A DNA stretch of 64,000 nt from Streptomyces sp. NRRL F-5135 (GTDB lineage Bacteria; Actinomycetota; Actinomycetes; Streptomycetales; Streptomycetaceae): NCBI RefSeq assembly GCF_000719775.1, contig NZ_JOHR01000018.1:62001-126000 (forward strand). The letters are read 5' to 3'. Below, in pieces: positions 44,358 to 52,879 of this stretch; positions within the stretch are counted from its first letter, which is position 1; each line of letters starts with the position of its first letter. Under the pieces are notes generated by a model. The model ran no database searches and was not told where the DNA came from. It was given only the letters and a program-made list of their open reading frames with translations. The position numbers and the translations under genes were made by a program.

Positions 44358-45161
44358 CTACGTCAGGGCGAGCACGAGGGAGTCCGAGGGCGACGCCCAC
44401 ACCGCCCGCGCCTCGGCGAACCCGGCGGCCCGCAGGGTCCGTACGTGCCAGTCGAGGGAGGGTGTGTCGCCGTCCGCGTGCTCACCGAAGATACGGAAGC
44501 GCTCGGCGGCGGGCTCGGCGAGCGCCGGCTCCCGGGCGGCCAGCTCCCACCACTGCGCCCAGTCCAGCGCGCCCGCCGCCTTGGCCCGGTCCATGCCGGC
44601 GTGCCGGAAGGTCCGTTCCGCGGCGTTGATCCGAGGGGTTGACGGGTCCGTCATGTGGTCGGCGTTCATGAGGACGCCGCCGTCCCCGAGCACCCCGGCG
44701 AGCTGCCCGTACAGCGCGGCCAGCGGATCCTCGTGCAGCCAGTGCAGGGCGGTGGCGGTGAGGACGGCGTCGTACGTCTCGTACGGGAGCAGCCCGGGCC
44801 AGTCCGGGGCGGCCAGGTCGGCGGTCACGAAGGTCACTCGCGCGTCGCCCGCGAACGTACCGCGCGCGATGGTGAGGAGGGCGGGATCGAGATCGACGCC
44901 GGTACTCGTCGCGCGCGGGAACCGGCGCAGCAGCCGCCTCGTGATGCTCCCCGTACCGCACGCGAGGTCGAGCACCCTCGGCTCGGGGCCCGCGAACGCC
45001 TCCACCATGTCCAGCATGACCCGGAAGCGCTCCTCGCGGTCGGGCATGTACCACTCTTGCTGGCGGTCCCAGCTCTCCTGCCAGGCCGCCCAGTCGACCC
45101 CGGTCTCCGTCGCCGCCTGCGTACCCGTTTCCGCCTGCGTACCCGTCTCCGTCTCCGTCAC
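44358..45161 (-). CDS. Class I SAM-dependent methyltransferase
   Basis: A 267-residue methyltransferase of the small-molecule kind. Motif I is VLDLACGTGSITRRLL, the next acidic position is in STGVDLDPALL, and then come FVTADLAAPDWPGLLP, YDAVLTATALHWL and GDGGVLMNADHM. GTG 45161 is used because GGAGGTGG lies 6 nt upstream. The first residues contain a tandem TETGTQA repeat coded by an 18-bp DNA repeat (about 45110-45150). It is divergent from the CGNR gene. The acceptor substrate is unknown. Confidence 0.9.
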   Translation of the reverse strand: MTETETGTQAETGTQAATETGVDWAAWQESWDRQQEWYMPDREERFRVMLDMVEAFAGPEPRVLDLACGTGSITRRLLRRFPRATSTGVDLDPALLTIARGTFAGDARVTFVTADLAAPDWPGLLPYETYDAVLTATALHWLHEDPLAALYGQLAGVLGDGGVLMNADHMTDPSTPRINAAERTFRHAGMDRAKAAGALDWAQWWELAAREPALAEPAAERFRIFGEHADGDTPSLDWHVRTLRAAGFAEARAVWASPSDSLVLALT

Positions 45162-45262
45162 GGAAAGCCACCTCCGTCGTTGCCGTAATACCCTGAATGC
45201 CAAGTCAGTCATTACCAACACCCTCGACGACCGACCCTAGACCGCCGCCGTAAGGACTACAA

Positions 45263-45892
45263 GTGGAACTGGCCTCTTACTCGGACTCCGCCGTACGCCT
45301 GGTCAACACCGAGGAACCGGCCCGCGGCACCGACACCCTGACCTCGGTCGAGGCCGTGCGCGCGCTCTTCGGCCCGAACTCGCAGGCCGCGCGCCGCGCC
45401 ACGGAGGCGGACGTCACCCGGTTCCGCTCGGTACGGGCGCGGCTGCGCGCGGTCTTCACCGCGGCCGACGGGGGCGAGGAGACCCGCGCGGTGGACCTGC
45501 TCAACTCGTTGCTGCTGGAGTTCCCGGTCAGCCCGCAGATCTCGGGGCACGACTTCCTGGACGACGCGGGCCGGCCGCGCTGGCACATGCACCTGGCGGA
45601 CCACCCCTCGAACGCGACGGCCGGCTACGCGGCGACCGCGGCCATGGGCCTCGCCTTCCACCTGACGGAGTACGGGGTCGACCGGCTCGGCCTGTGCGAG
45701 GCGGCGCCCTGCCGCAACGCCTACCTGGACACCTCGACCAACCGCTCCCGCCGCTACTGCTCGGACCGCTGCGCGACCCGGGCCAACGTCGCCGCCTACC
45801 GCGCCCGCAAACGCCGGGAGACCGAGCGGTCCAGCGACACCGGCCGCAGCGCCGAGAGCAGCCACGAGAGCACGGCCCGTGCGGACCGCTGA
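45263..45892 (+). CDS. CGNR zinc-finger (ABATE-domain) protein
   Basis: A 209-residue protein. The N-terminal part resembles the ABATE stress-response domain (VRLVNTEEPA, LTSVEAVRALFG, VRARLRAVFTAA, LLNSLLLEFPVSPQIS). The C-terminal CGNR-type zinc finger has C-x5-C then SRRYCSDRCATRANVAAYRARKR. Such proteins are thought to bind DNA, possibly after a small molecule binds the first domain. GTG 45263 is preceded by TAAGGAC. Its last 97 nt overlap the convergent sodX gene, so transcription of one may interfere with the other. Target genes unknown. Confidence 0.9.
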   Translation: MELASYSDSAVRLVNTEEPARGTDTLTSVEAVRALFGPNSQAARRATEADVTRFRSVRARLRAVFTAADGGEETRAVDLLNSLLLEFPVSPQISGHDFLDDAGRPRWHMHLADHPSNATAGYAATAAMGLAFHLTEYGVDRLGLCEAAPCRNAYLDTSTNRSRRYCSDRCATRANVAAYRARKRRETERSSDTGRSAESSHESTARADR

Positions 45893-46257
45893 TCGCCCAG
45901 CGGCCGGTAGCGCGCCCTGACCCGGGCGAGCAGCAGGTCCTCGGGCACCAGCCCGAAGACCCGGCTGTCCCCCTCGGCCCCCGGATTGTCCCCGAGCACC
46001 CACCAGGCCCCGTCCTTCCGCTCCACCAGCCGCTTGACGATGAGCAGGTCCTGCTGGAGCGGATGCCTGAGCACGGCCACGTCACCGGCCTTCACAGGCG
46101 CCCCGTAGTGCACCAGGAGCTGGTCCCCGTGCCTCAGTGTCGGATACATGGAGGGCCCCGTCACCTCGGCGAGCCCCAATGGCACTCGCGGCTCCCTGCC
46201 GTCCCGTCCGCCCCGCGCGACCCGCTCCTCCCGCGGACGCCCGTCCTGCGTCGTCAT
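45796..46257 (-). CDS. sodX: NiSOD-maturation signal-peptidase-like protease
   Basis: A 153-residue S26-type peptidase. The catalytic Ser is in VTGPSMYPTLRHGDQLLV, and the catalytic Lys is in LLIVKRLVERKDG. WVLGDNPGAEGDSRVFGLVP is the S26 signature box. It is short and lacks the membrane anchor of general signal peptidases. The adjacent sodN gene encodes a precursor whose 14-residue leader must be cut to free the nickel-binding His1, and SodX is the peptidase proposed for this. ATG 46257 has GGGAGGTGG just upstream; the frame is open further up. It is divergent from sodN. Confidence 0.93.
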   Translation of the reverse strand: MTTQDGRPREERVARGGRDGREPRVPLGLAEVTGPSMYPTLRHGDQLLVHYGAPVKAGDVAVLRHPLQQDLLIVKRLVERKDGAWWVLGDNPGAEGDSRVFGLVPEDLLLARVRARYRPLGDQRSARAVLSWLLSALRPVSLDRSVSRRLRAR

Positions 46258-46530
46258 ACGCCACCTCCCACCGCGCGGCCCGCTCCCACGGCCCCCGCTC
46301 CCGGGCCGGTTCTCGCCCCGGGTCCGTTCCCGGGCCCCGTCCCAGGGCCCGCTGTCCGACACCTCGCGCCCGGGGCTCCACTCCCACGGTCCCGCGCCCA
46401 CCGTACGTTCCGCCACCGGTCCCGTATCCACCCGGACTTTTGACGTAAGCCCCAGGGGGCACTCGCGAAAACGGGCTTCTCACGGAGTAATGTCGCACCC
46501 GAGAAGACGATCACGAGGAAGGACGGCTCT

Positions 46531-46926
46531 ATGCTCTCCCGCCTGTTTGCCCCCAAGGTGAAGGTCAGCGCCCACTGCGACCTCCCCTGCGGCGTGTACG
46601 ACCCGGCCCAGGCCCGCATCGAGGCCGAGTCGGTCAAGGCCATCCAGGAGAAGATGCAGGGCAACGACGACGCCCACTACCAGGCGCGCGCCACCGTCAT
46701 CAAGGAGCAGCGTGCCGAGCTCGCCAAGCACCACGTCTCGGTGCTGTGGAGCGACTACTTCAAGCCCCCGCACTTCGAGAAGTACCCGGAGCTGCACCAG
46801 CTGGTCAACGACACCCTGAAGGCGCTGTCGACGGCGAAGGGCTCGACGGACCCGGCCACGGGCCAGAAGGCCCTGGACTACATCGCCCAGGTCGACAAGA
46901 TCTTCTGGGAGACGAAGAAGGCCTGA
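46531..46926 (+). CDS. sodN: Nickel superoxide dismutase precursor
   Basis: A 131-residue precursor. The 14-residue leader (MLSRLFAPKVKVSA) precedes the nickel hook HCDLPCGVYDPA, where mature His1, Cys2 and Cys6 bind nickel. The mature 117-residue four-helix subunit forms hexamers that dismutate superoxide. AGGAAGGA is 7 nt before the ATG. In S. coelicolor nickel and the Fur-family regulator Nur control the SOD switch, and a small RNA from the sodF 3' end pairs near the sodN ribosome-binding site; a like control is possible here but sodF is not in the window. A hairpin with a CTTCTT tail follows. Confidence 0.97.
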   Translation: MLSRLFAPKVKVSAHCDLPCGVYDPAQARIEAESVKAIQEKMQGNDDAHYQARATVIKEQRAELAKHHVSVLWSDYFKPPHFEKYPELHQLVNDTLKALSTAKGSTDPATGQKALDYIAQVDKIFWETKKA

Positions 46927-46981
46927 TCTCAGATCATGCCGCTTGACCTGCGACTTCATCGGTCGCCTGGTCTCCCCGCCC

Positions 46982-47040
46982 GCACCCGGCCCGCAGGCCG
47001 CCGAACACGGCGCCCCTGACGGCCCGGGTGCGGTCTTCTT
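46982..47040 (+). terminator. Terminator downstream of sodN
   Basis: GCACCCGG (46982-46989) pairs with CCGGGTGC (47024-47031), followed by GGTCTTCTT. Two smaller hairpins (TGATCTCAGATCA at the stop codon; GCGAC/GTCGC) lie between. Confidence 0.55.
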
Positions 47041-47161
47041 CGCCCGGCCGCAGATGAATTCCGAATCCGCCCAGACGCCACCGTGACCAGCCCGTTGCTC
47101 GGCGCGCACGCGAAGCGCCGGCCCAAGCTGCCACCAACCGGCCGACGAAGGGAAACAAGCC

Positions 47162-47224
47162 GTGGCTCAGCGGACAACCGACGACCAGCCCAAAGCCCTC
47201 AAAAGCCCGCCCTTGATTCCATGA
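47162..47224 (+). other. Short open frame probably belonging to the NUDIX gene (possible frameshift)
   Basis: A 20-codon frame (MAQRTTDDQPKALKSPPLIP) with AAGGGA about 9 nt before its GTG. Its stop overlaps the NUDIX ATG as ATGA. One added base near 47210 would join it to the NUDIX frame as ...KSPALDSMTLLVAA. It is either a coupled leader peptide, a true frameshift, or a sequencing error. Confidence 0.5.
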
Positions 47225-47664
47225 CCCTGCTGGTCGCCGCCCTCATCGTCCACGACAAGGCCACCAACCGCGTCGTCCTCCTCCAGCGCAGCCAGAACGC
47301 CAAGTTCGCCCAGGGCATGTGGGACCTCCCCGTCGGCAAGAGCGAGCCGGGGGAACCGATCACCGAGACGGCCGTCCGCGAGCTGTACGAGGAGACCGGC
47401 CTGACGGTGAAACCCGAGTCCCTCAAAGTCGCCCACATCATCCACGGGGCTTGGGGCGTGGAGGCCCCCAACGGCTTCCTCACCGTCGTCTTCGTCGCCC
47501 ACGAGTGGACCGGCGAACCCGAGAACCGCGAACCCCGCAAGCACGCCCAGGTCCGTTGGGTCGACGCCGACTCCATCCCCGACGAATTCGTGGACACCAC
47601 AGCCAGCGCCCTCCATCGGTACCTCGTGGGAGGCCGGCAGGTATCGCTCGACGGCTGGGCATAG
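47221..47664 (+). CDS. NUDIX-domain hydrolase
   Basis: A 147-residue NUDIX protein beginning MTLLVAALIVHDKATNRVVLL. The NUDIX box, Gx5Ex7REUxEExGU, reads GKSEPGEPITETAVRELYEETGLTV. Members hydrolyse nucleoside diphosphates linked to another group. The start is in doubt: ATG 47221 overlaps the stop of an upstream 20-codon frame whose own ribosome-binding site is good, and the in-frame alternative GTG 47083 is far upstream. The gene may have lost one base near 47210, in which case the full product would be about 167 residues. Substrate unknown. Confidence 0.85.
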   Translation: MTLLVAALIVHDKATNRVVLLQRSQNAKFAQGMWDLPVGKSEPGEPITETAVRELYEETGLTVKPESLKVAHIIHGAWGVEAPNGFLTVVFVAHEWTGEPENREPRKHAQVRWVDADSIPDEFVDTTASALHRYLVGGRQVSLDGWA

Positions 47665-47760
47665 CGCACTTCACCCGGCCGCAGCGGCCATCGCGCGCTC
47701 TTCGCCCCGCCCTCCGCCGCGCGCATGGACCGCTATGCGGGTACGACAACCGCCATGCGG

Positions 47761-48690
47761 CTAACGACGCGAAACGGCTCGTTGATCGGCCAAGGAGGAG
47801 CGGCGCGCCAAGGCGTTCCGCGCATTGGCCAGGTGGGCCCTCTTGTTCGCGGCGAGAGCACGGAACTTCTCGGGGTTCTCCTCGATGACCCGGGCCTGGG
47901 CAGTGGCCTCGGCCTCGTGCCAGGCGTCGAGCAGTCCGGAGACGCGCTTGCAGCGCGCGTCCGCCCGCGCGGTCCCGACCTCCAAGGCGCTGATCTTCGG
48001 ACTGTCCAGGTTCCAGCGGGGATCGCCGATGGCCTCGTCGGGAGTGCGGTAGGAGTAGCCGGCGGCGGACATACAGCTCCGCCATCTCTCCTTCGCGCCG
48101 ACCACCTCCGCGCTCCGCTCGGTCTTCCGTAACGTTCCGACACCTCGCTCTGTCAGCCAGTCGGTGTCCGCCTCGGGGACGCCCCGGGCGAGGAGGGCGT
48201 CGACCTCGCTGTAGCAGCCGGGAGTGTCGGTCTCCCCGTAGATCGCGGCCTCTTCCGCCGCGCTCGCCCGGCGCGCCCACTCGGTCATCGCCGTGCGTCG
48301 CTCCCGCTCGTCGTCGGTCACGGGCACGTGGTAGCCGAACTGTGCCGCGGTGCTCTCGTCCACCACCCCGTAGCGCCTGCTGTTGTCGTACCGGGCCGGA
48401 GGCATTTCGTCAGCGAGGTTCGTCGGCATGGTGAAATCGATGCCCCGACCGGTGACACAGCTCTCCAGCAACGTCCGCCGCGCTTTTGCCAGCGACCAGT
48501 CATCGCGCGAAGTCCATCGGTATGCGTCGAAGGGCAATTCCAGGAAGGGGGCGGACGCCGGAGCCGCCGTGGGCGACGTCAAGGGTTTGGTGGATCGTGG
48601 AGCCGTTTCGCCGTGGGTCGCACACGCCGTGAGCAGCGTGATGGGCAGTAGGGAGACAAGTGCCAGTCCAGTGGCCCTTCTCCGGTTCAC
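47761..48690 (-). CDS. Putative secreted lipoprotein, unrecognised
   Basis: A 309-residue protein with a lipoprotein signal: Arg-Arg-Arg start, hydrophobic core and lipobox LLTAC with Cys23. A Thr/Pro/Ala linker follows. The rest is mostly helical and contains repeated charged Trp/Tyr segments (AYRWTSRDDWSL, YGYHVP-like pieces) with four or five further cysteines that may pair. No known domain is recognised. AGGGAAGG precedes GTG 48690; the frame extends upstream. It follows the I36 inhibitor gene by 123 nt on the same strand, so they may be co-expressed cell-surface products. Confidence 0.75.
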   Translation of the reverse strand: MNRRRATGLALVSLLPITLLTACATHGETAPRSTKPLTSPTAAPASAPFLELPFDAYRWTSRDDWSLAKARRTLLESCVTGRGIDFTMPTNLADEMPPARYDNSRRYGVVDESTAAQFGYHVPVTDDERERRTAMTEWARRASAAEEAAIYGETDTPGCYSEVDALLARGVPEADTDWLTERGVGTLRKTERSAEVVGAKERWRSCMSAAGYSYRTPDEAIGDPRWNLDSPKISALEVGTARADARCKRVSGLLDAWHEAEATAQARVIEENPEKFRALAANKRAHLANARNALARRSSLADQRAVSRR

Positions 48691-48813
48691 CGGTTCCCGC
48701 CCTTCCCTGTCGAACAGCGAGGTGGTGCCCGTGCCGCCGGTCGGCACGGGCACCGAGGTCTCCCGTCCGTGCAGTGGAGCCGGGAAAACGGACGGAGTGG
48801 GGGTGGCCCGGCT

Positions 48814-49290
48814 TCAGCAGGAGAAGTCGGCGGAACTCGCCGCGTTGTCGCCGACGAAAGGCCGAGCGCCCAGGTCGGGGTCCCACGCGCCGTCCGAATA
48901 GGCGATGTTCTCGCCGCTGTACCCGGGATTCGACCAGAGGTAGACGCGGCATCCGGATTCGTTCTTGATCGAGCTGGTTCTGTTGTCCATGAGGTGACTG
49001 GTGAGGTTCCCGTTTCCGTCCCTCCAGTGATTCCCGGCGAAATTGTCGTCGTCGTGGACGATGTCGCGCCAGAGGTTGGTACTGGTGGTCGACCCCGCGT
49101 TGTAGTTGACGAGGTCGAACATGCAGAAGTTGCCGGAGGAGCAACTGCCCGCCATGATCCGCACGGTGCGCTCGTCCTGCGCGGACTGCACGGATTGCGC
49201 GGACTGCGCGGCGTGGGCGGTTGTGCCCACGGACAGAGGGAGAAGGAGCGCTCCCAGAGCGGTACCCAACAGTCGTGCCTTCGCTCGCAT
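48814..49290 (-). CDS. Secreted peptidase-inhibitor family I36-like protein
   Basis: A 158-residue exported protein. The signal peptide (about 28 residues, ending AHA) is followed by a domain resembling the beta/gamma-crystallin-like I36 inhibitors: CSSGNFCMFDLVNYNAG near the start, NRTSSIKNESGCRVYLWSNPGYSG with the crystallin-type Tyr-x-Gly motif, and a terminal Cys. Four cysteines probably form two disulfides. The founding member inhibits metalloproteases such as streptomycete neutral proteases. A snapalysin gene lies 2 kb away, so it could be a partner, though this is only proximity. AAAGGGAC lies before ATG 49290. Confidence 0.87.
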   Translation of the reverse strand: MRAKARLLGTALGALLLPLSVGTTAHAAQSAQSVQSAQDERTVRIMAGSCSSGNFCMFDLVNYNAGSTTSTNLWRDIVHDDDNFAGNHWRDGNGNLTSHLMDNRTSSIKNESGCRVYLWSNPGYSGENIAYSDGAWDPDLGARPFVGDNAASSADFSC

Positions 49291-49542
49291 GAGGTGTCCC
49301 TTTCGGCTGATGAGGGAGTGCGTTGAACGAGGCACACAGCTGCGGATGCAGCCGTGGCGGCGTTACGGTCTCGACGATAATTCGCCCTTCGACATCGCGT
49401 TTGACGGCTGATGCACAGCTCCTTGACGCTCCGTCCACTCATCGGCGTGGTGACCGGCCCGTCGGCTGCGGCCCTGAGCGGGCGGCCGCCCGGGTTCGGG
49501 GTCGCAGCCGGGGCCGGGCCGTGGCCCCGGGTGGCCGGCCCG

Positions 49543-49980
49543 TCAGGAGACGTTCTCCGGGGCGGTCGGCTCCTCGGGTTCCTCGGGGATCTCCGCCACT
49601 GCGGTGATCTCGACGAGTTGGCCCGAGTAGCCCAGGCAGGCGACGCCGACCAGGGTGGAGGTGTGCGGGCCGAGGGTGAGACCGCCCGCGCGGACCACCT
49701 CCCAGACCCGGCTGAGGTCCGCCGGGTCGGACGACGCCACGTACACCGTCGTGGCCACGACGTCGACGAGCCTGCACCCCACGGCGTCCAGCGCGGTACC
49801 GAGGTTGGCCAGCACCTGCTCGCTCTGGGCGACGAAGTCCTCCGGACCGACCAGCTTGCCGTCCGGGTCGAGCGGTACGGCCCCGGCCAGGAAGGCGAGG
49901 CGCCGGCCCGTCTCGACCACCGCTGTGTGCGCGTAGTCCGGCGGCGGGAACAAGCCGGGCACGGTCATACGGTGGGCCAT
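49543..49980 (-). CDS. RidA-family protein
   Basis: A 145-residue Rid protein (YjgF/YER057c/UK114 fold). GLFPPPDYAHTAVVETGRRLAFLAGAVPLD is the first strand set; QVLANLGTALDAVGCRLVDVVATTVYV is the central helix and strand; and TLVGVACLGYSGQLVEITAVAEIP is the close. The usual active-site Arg (about position 105) is replaced by residues GVACLGY, so it is probably a Rid subgroup without imine deaminase activity. AAGGAG precedes ATG 49980 by 7 nt. It is the gene downstream of the LysR regulator with 142 nt between them. Role unknown. Confidence 0.88.
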   Translation of the reverse strand: MAHRMTVPGLFPPPDYAHTAVVETGRRLAFLAGAVPLDPDGKLVGPEDFVAQSEQVLANLGTALDAVGCRLVDVVATTVYVASSDPADLSRVWEVVRAGGLTLGPHTSTLVGVACLGYSGQLVEITAVAEIPEEPEEPTAPENVS

Positions 49981-50122
49981 CTGTCGCTCCTTCAGGCTGT
50001 GTCGCCCTCGACCTGTCGCTTTACCGGTAGGAAGTACGGAGGCGGGCCCCCGCACGCTCAGCCGTGCGGCGTACTGATCGGAGAGGGGCACTGGTCCGAC
50101 CCACCCGTCACCGCGAGAAGCG

Positions 50123-51112
50123 TCAGGCCGCCTCCGCATGGAGCAAGGGGCTCTTGTTACGCGTGAGCCACAGGCGGTAGTCCACCGCCCGCAGCGCGGC
50201 CTCCCGGTACGCGTCCGCCAGGTCCCCGAACACCCGGGCGCCGACGGACTCCTCGGCCTCGCCCACACGCGACCCCGGGGCGACGCCGGGCCGTGAGAAC
50301 AACAGCAGCCGTACGGCCAGCGGGTCGTCCCGCAGCGGCCGGATCGCCAGGTCGTCCCGCGGATCGGAGGTGGGCTGGCAGGGGGCCACGGCCTCGCCCA
50401 CCGCGATCAGCGAGGCCGCCGTCTGGTAGTCCCCGTGCACCAGGGGCGGATCGATGCCCGCCGCGTTCAGGACCCGGCGCACCCCGTCCCACTCGCCGTC
50501 CACCGTCGGGTCGAGGATCCAGCGGTCCTGCGCGAGGTCCGCCAGCTCCACCACCGGGCGGGCGGCGGCGGGGTGGTCCCGGGACATGGAGATGAACTGC
50601 GGTTCGCGGTCCACCACCACCCGCCTCTCCAGCCCGTCGGGGACCTTCAGCGGGCAGCCCTCCACCTCGTGCACGAAGGCGACGTCGAGCCGTCCCGCGG
50701 CGACCGTCCGCAGCAGCGCGCCGGCCGAGACGTCCATGTGGAGCGAGATGTCCGTACCGGGCATGCGGCGGCGGAGCCTGCGCAGCCAGCCCACCAGCGC
50801 CCGGCTCGCCGTGGAGCCGATCCGCAGCCGCTCCCCGCCCACCAGGTCGGCCGCCGAGGTGGCCTCCGCGACCAGCGCGGCCATGCCGGAGACCAGTGGC
50901 CGGGCCCGGCTCACCACCGAGCGGCCCAGCGAGGTGGGGCGGCAGCCACTGCGTTCGCGGGTGAACAGCTCCGCACCCAGGGAGTTCTCGATGCGCCGCA
51001 GCTGGGTCGTCAGGGCCGGCTGGCTCATGCCCAGTTGCCTGGCCGCCTTGTGCAGGCTTCCGGCGTCGGCGATCGCGCACAGGGCGCGCAGATGCCTCAC
51101 CTCCAGCTCCAT
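50123..51112 (-). CDS. LysR-type regulator of the divergent snapalysin gene
   Basis: A 329-residue LysR-type regulator. The N-terminal HTH is MELEVRHLRALCAIADAGSLHKAARQLGMSQPALTTQLRRIE, followed by the effector-binding domain with LRIGSTASRALVGWLRRLRRR and VDVAFVHEVEGCPL. The gene is divergent from snpA, as is the known SnpR/MprR-snpA pair of streptomycetes, where the LysR protein activates the protease. ATG 51112 is chosen as the family start; no strong Shine-Dalgarno is present. The 308-nt shared region contains a triple direct repeat that is a candidate binding site. Its ligand is unknown. Confidence 0.9.
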   Translation of the reverse strand: MELEVRHLRALCAIADAGSLHKAARQLGMSQPALTTQLRRIENSLGAELFTRERSGCRPTSLGRSVVSRARPLVSGMAALVAEATSAADLVGGERLRIGSTASRALVGWLRRLRRRMPGTDISLHMDVSAGALLRTVAAGRLDVAFVHEVEGCPLKVPDGLERRVVVDREPQFISMSRDHPAAARPVVELADLAQDRWILDPTVDGEWDGVRRVLNAAGIDPPLVHGDYQTAASLIAVGEAVAPCQPTSDPRDDLAIRPLRDDPLAVRLLLFSRPGVAPGSRVGEAEESVGARVFGDLADAYREAALRAVDYRLWLTRNKSPLLHAEAA

Positions 51113-51420
51113 GCACCCGAGAGTAGAGCGGCCTCCTGAGCCGCACCAGATAGCCAAAACACGCCAATTGACGACGAGTTGTGACTGGCTGTGGCTGACA
51201 TCGGGCAACTTGCGTCACCTTCTGGCCCATACAAGCTGCGCATACAGGCACGCATACACGCAGCAGGCACCGCGACAACCGGCCGCCATGACCGTCGAAG
51301 CGCGCCACACGGTGATGCGCCCGTGTTATCGGCGGTTGACATCATCCGTACGGGGACGGGCTCCCCGAGACTCTGCGGTATCCCCAATCCGTGTCCACGG
51401 ACGAGTAGGAGTCCCCCCAC
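51113..51420. promoter_or_regulatory. Divergent LysR/snpA control region with 12-bp direct repeats
   Basis: 308 nt without genes. Three tandem 12-bp units at 51227-51262 (CCATACAAGCTG, CGCATACAGGCA, CGCATACACGCA) share CATACA. The separation of one helical turn and a little more makes them candidate binding sites for the LysR protein or another regulator. Two inverted pieces (GTGAC/GTCAC) lie around 51181 and 51213. Confidence 0.6.
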
Positions 51421-52092
51421 ATGAGACACCCCAAGACCGCGCTCTCCGGCCTCCTCGGCATCGGACTCGCCTTCGCGACGGCGTTCGGCGCCGCGCCCGC
51501 CTCCGCCGCCCCCGCCCCGGAGGACCCGGCCCCCGCCGCGCCGGCCGCGACCTCTTCGTACGCCGCGTACAGCGGTTCCGCGGCGGAGACGGCCAACACC
51601 AAGGCGTTCTTCGACGCCGTGCTGAAGTCGGTCGCCGAGAAGCGCGCCGCCAACCCGGGCGTCCAGGCCGTGACCGTGGTCTACAACGCCTCCAGCGCAC
51701 CGACGTTCCGCAACCAGATAGCCTCCAGCACCTCGATCTGGAACGCCGCCGTCACGAACGTGAAGCTCCAGTCGGGCAGCAACGCCGACTTCACCTACCG
51801 CGAGGGCAACGACTCGCGCGGCTCGTACGCGAGCACCGACGGGCACGGCCGCGGCTACATCTTCCTCGACTACGCGCAGAACCAGCAGTACAACTCGACG
51901 CGCGTCACCGCGCACGAGACCGGGCACGTGCTCGGCCTGCCGGACCACTACTCCGGTCCGTGCAGCGAGCTGATGTCCGGCGGCGGCCCCGGCACCTCCT
52001 GCCAGAACGCCCAGCCGAACGCGGCCGAGCGCTCCCGGGTCAACTCCCTGTGGGCGAACGGCCTCGCCGCCGCCATGGCCAAGCTCTCCTGA
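51421..52092 (+). CDS. snpA: Snapalysin-family extracellular zinc metalloprotease
   Basis: A 223-residue secreted neutral protease. A signal peptide of about 29 residues (ends ASA) and a Pro/Ala propeptide region precede the M7 catalytic domain. The zinc motif [11 protein letters not shown] (HExxHxxGxxD) is followed by [12 protein letters not shown] with the Met-turn. The cysteines at SGPC and GTSC probably pair. Snapalysin is the smallest metalloendopeptidase and prefers aromatic P1' residues. It is divergent from its LysR-type regulator. A perfect 9-bp terminator follows. Confidence 0.96.
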   Translation: MRHPKTALSGLLGIGLAFATAFGAAPASAAPAPEDPAPAAPAATSSYAAYSGSAAETANTKAFFDAVLKSVAEKRAANPGVQAVTVVYNASSAPTFRNQIASSTSIWNAAVTNVKLQSGSNADFTYREGNDSRGSYASTDGHGRGYIFLDYAQNQQYNSTRVTAHETGHVLGLPDHYSGPCSELMSGGGPGTSCQNAQPNAAERSRVNSLWANGLAAAMAKLS

Positions 52093-52117
52093 CTCCCGGC
52101 TTCCACACCGGCCTCAC

Positions 52118-52147
52118 GGGCGCCCCGGATTCGTGTGCGGGGCGCCC
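52118..52147 (+). terminator. Perfect hairpin after snpA
   Basis: GGGCGCCCC (52118-52126) and GGGGCGCCC (52139-52147) form a 9-bp stem with a 12-nt loop 26 nt after the protease stop. Confidence 0.75.
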
Positions 52148-52177
52148 CTGCCGTGTCCGCCTTGGTAGCGTCGCTCG

Positions 52178-52879
52178 GTGGACTTCCGTGGTGACTTCGC
52201 GACCCATCTGACGGTACGGACCCTTCGACGGCGCGGCGTCACGGCCGTCCCCCTCCACGAGTGGGCCGCCGCCCAAGGCCTCGAGCTCACCCGTACGGTT
52301 TTGGACCGCGGGCGCACACCTGCCGGGCCGGTGCTCACCCGGCGTTCCAGGGGTACGTTCGATGAACAGCGGAGCGCCGCCGAGCGGTGGGCCGGGCTGC
52401 TGGCCGGGGCGGGCTTCACGGTCGTACGGACACGGATCGAGGCGGCCCCGTGGAACGAGGACGTGCCGCGGACCGACGCCGAGGCCGCGGCGCTGCCCGC
52501 GCGACTCCACTTCGAGCACCGCGCCACGGTCCGGCTGCCCATCCCCTACGACACCGGACGGCTGGCCGCGGTCGCCGAGCGGCACCACGCGCACGTGGCG
52601 CGCACCGCGCGGCAGGTGTTGCCGGGCGGAACCCAGGAACGATGCGTCATCCAGCGGGTACGGTCGGCCGGGCGGCCTTCGGCACGGGGCCGGCTGGACG
52701 CGCTGATCGACGCGCTGATCGCGGACGGATTCCGGCCCGTCGACGTCAGCGAGGAGTTCGTGCTCCACGACGACAACCCGGCGGTGGACAGCGGCTGGTC
52801 GGAAGAACCGGTGGAGCCGGCCGAGCCGGCCGAGCAGTCCACGGCGCCGGAGCCGTCGGGGGACGGACGGCCGGGCTGA
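52178..52879 (+). CDS. Conserved hypothetical protein
   Basis: A 233-residue protein that is not recognised. It has no signal peptide or membrane helix. The N-terminal half contains an Arg/Thr-rich strand set (FATHLTVRTLRRRGVTAVPLHEWAAAQGLELTRT) and a helix with ERWAGLLAGAGFTVVRTRIEAAP, which looks like a small alpha-beta fold. The last 30 residues are Glu/Pro-rich and disordered. GTG 52178 has no Shine-Dalgarno; TAGCGT lies 6 nt upstream as a likely leaderless -10. It converges on another conserved gene across 174 nt of GC-simple DNA. Confidence 0.72.
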   Translation: MDFRGDFATHLTVRTLRRRGVTAVPLHEWAAAQGLELTRTVLDRGRTPAGPVLTRRSRGTFDEQRSAAERWAGLLAGAGFTVVRTRIEAAPWNEDVPRTDAEAAALPARLHFEHRATVRLPIPYDTGRLAAVAERHHAHVARTARQVLPGGTQERCVIQRVRSAGRPSARGRLDALIDALIADGFRPVDVSEEFVLHDDNPAVDSGWSEEPVEPAEPAEQSTAPEPSGDGRPG

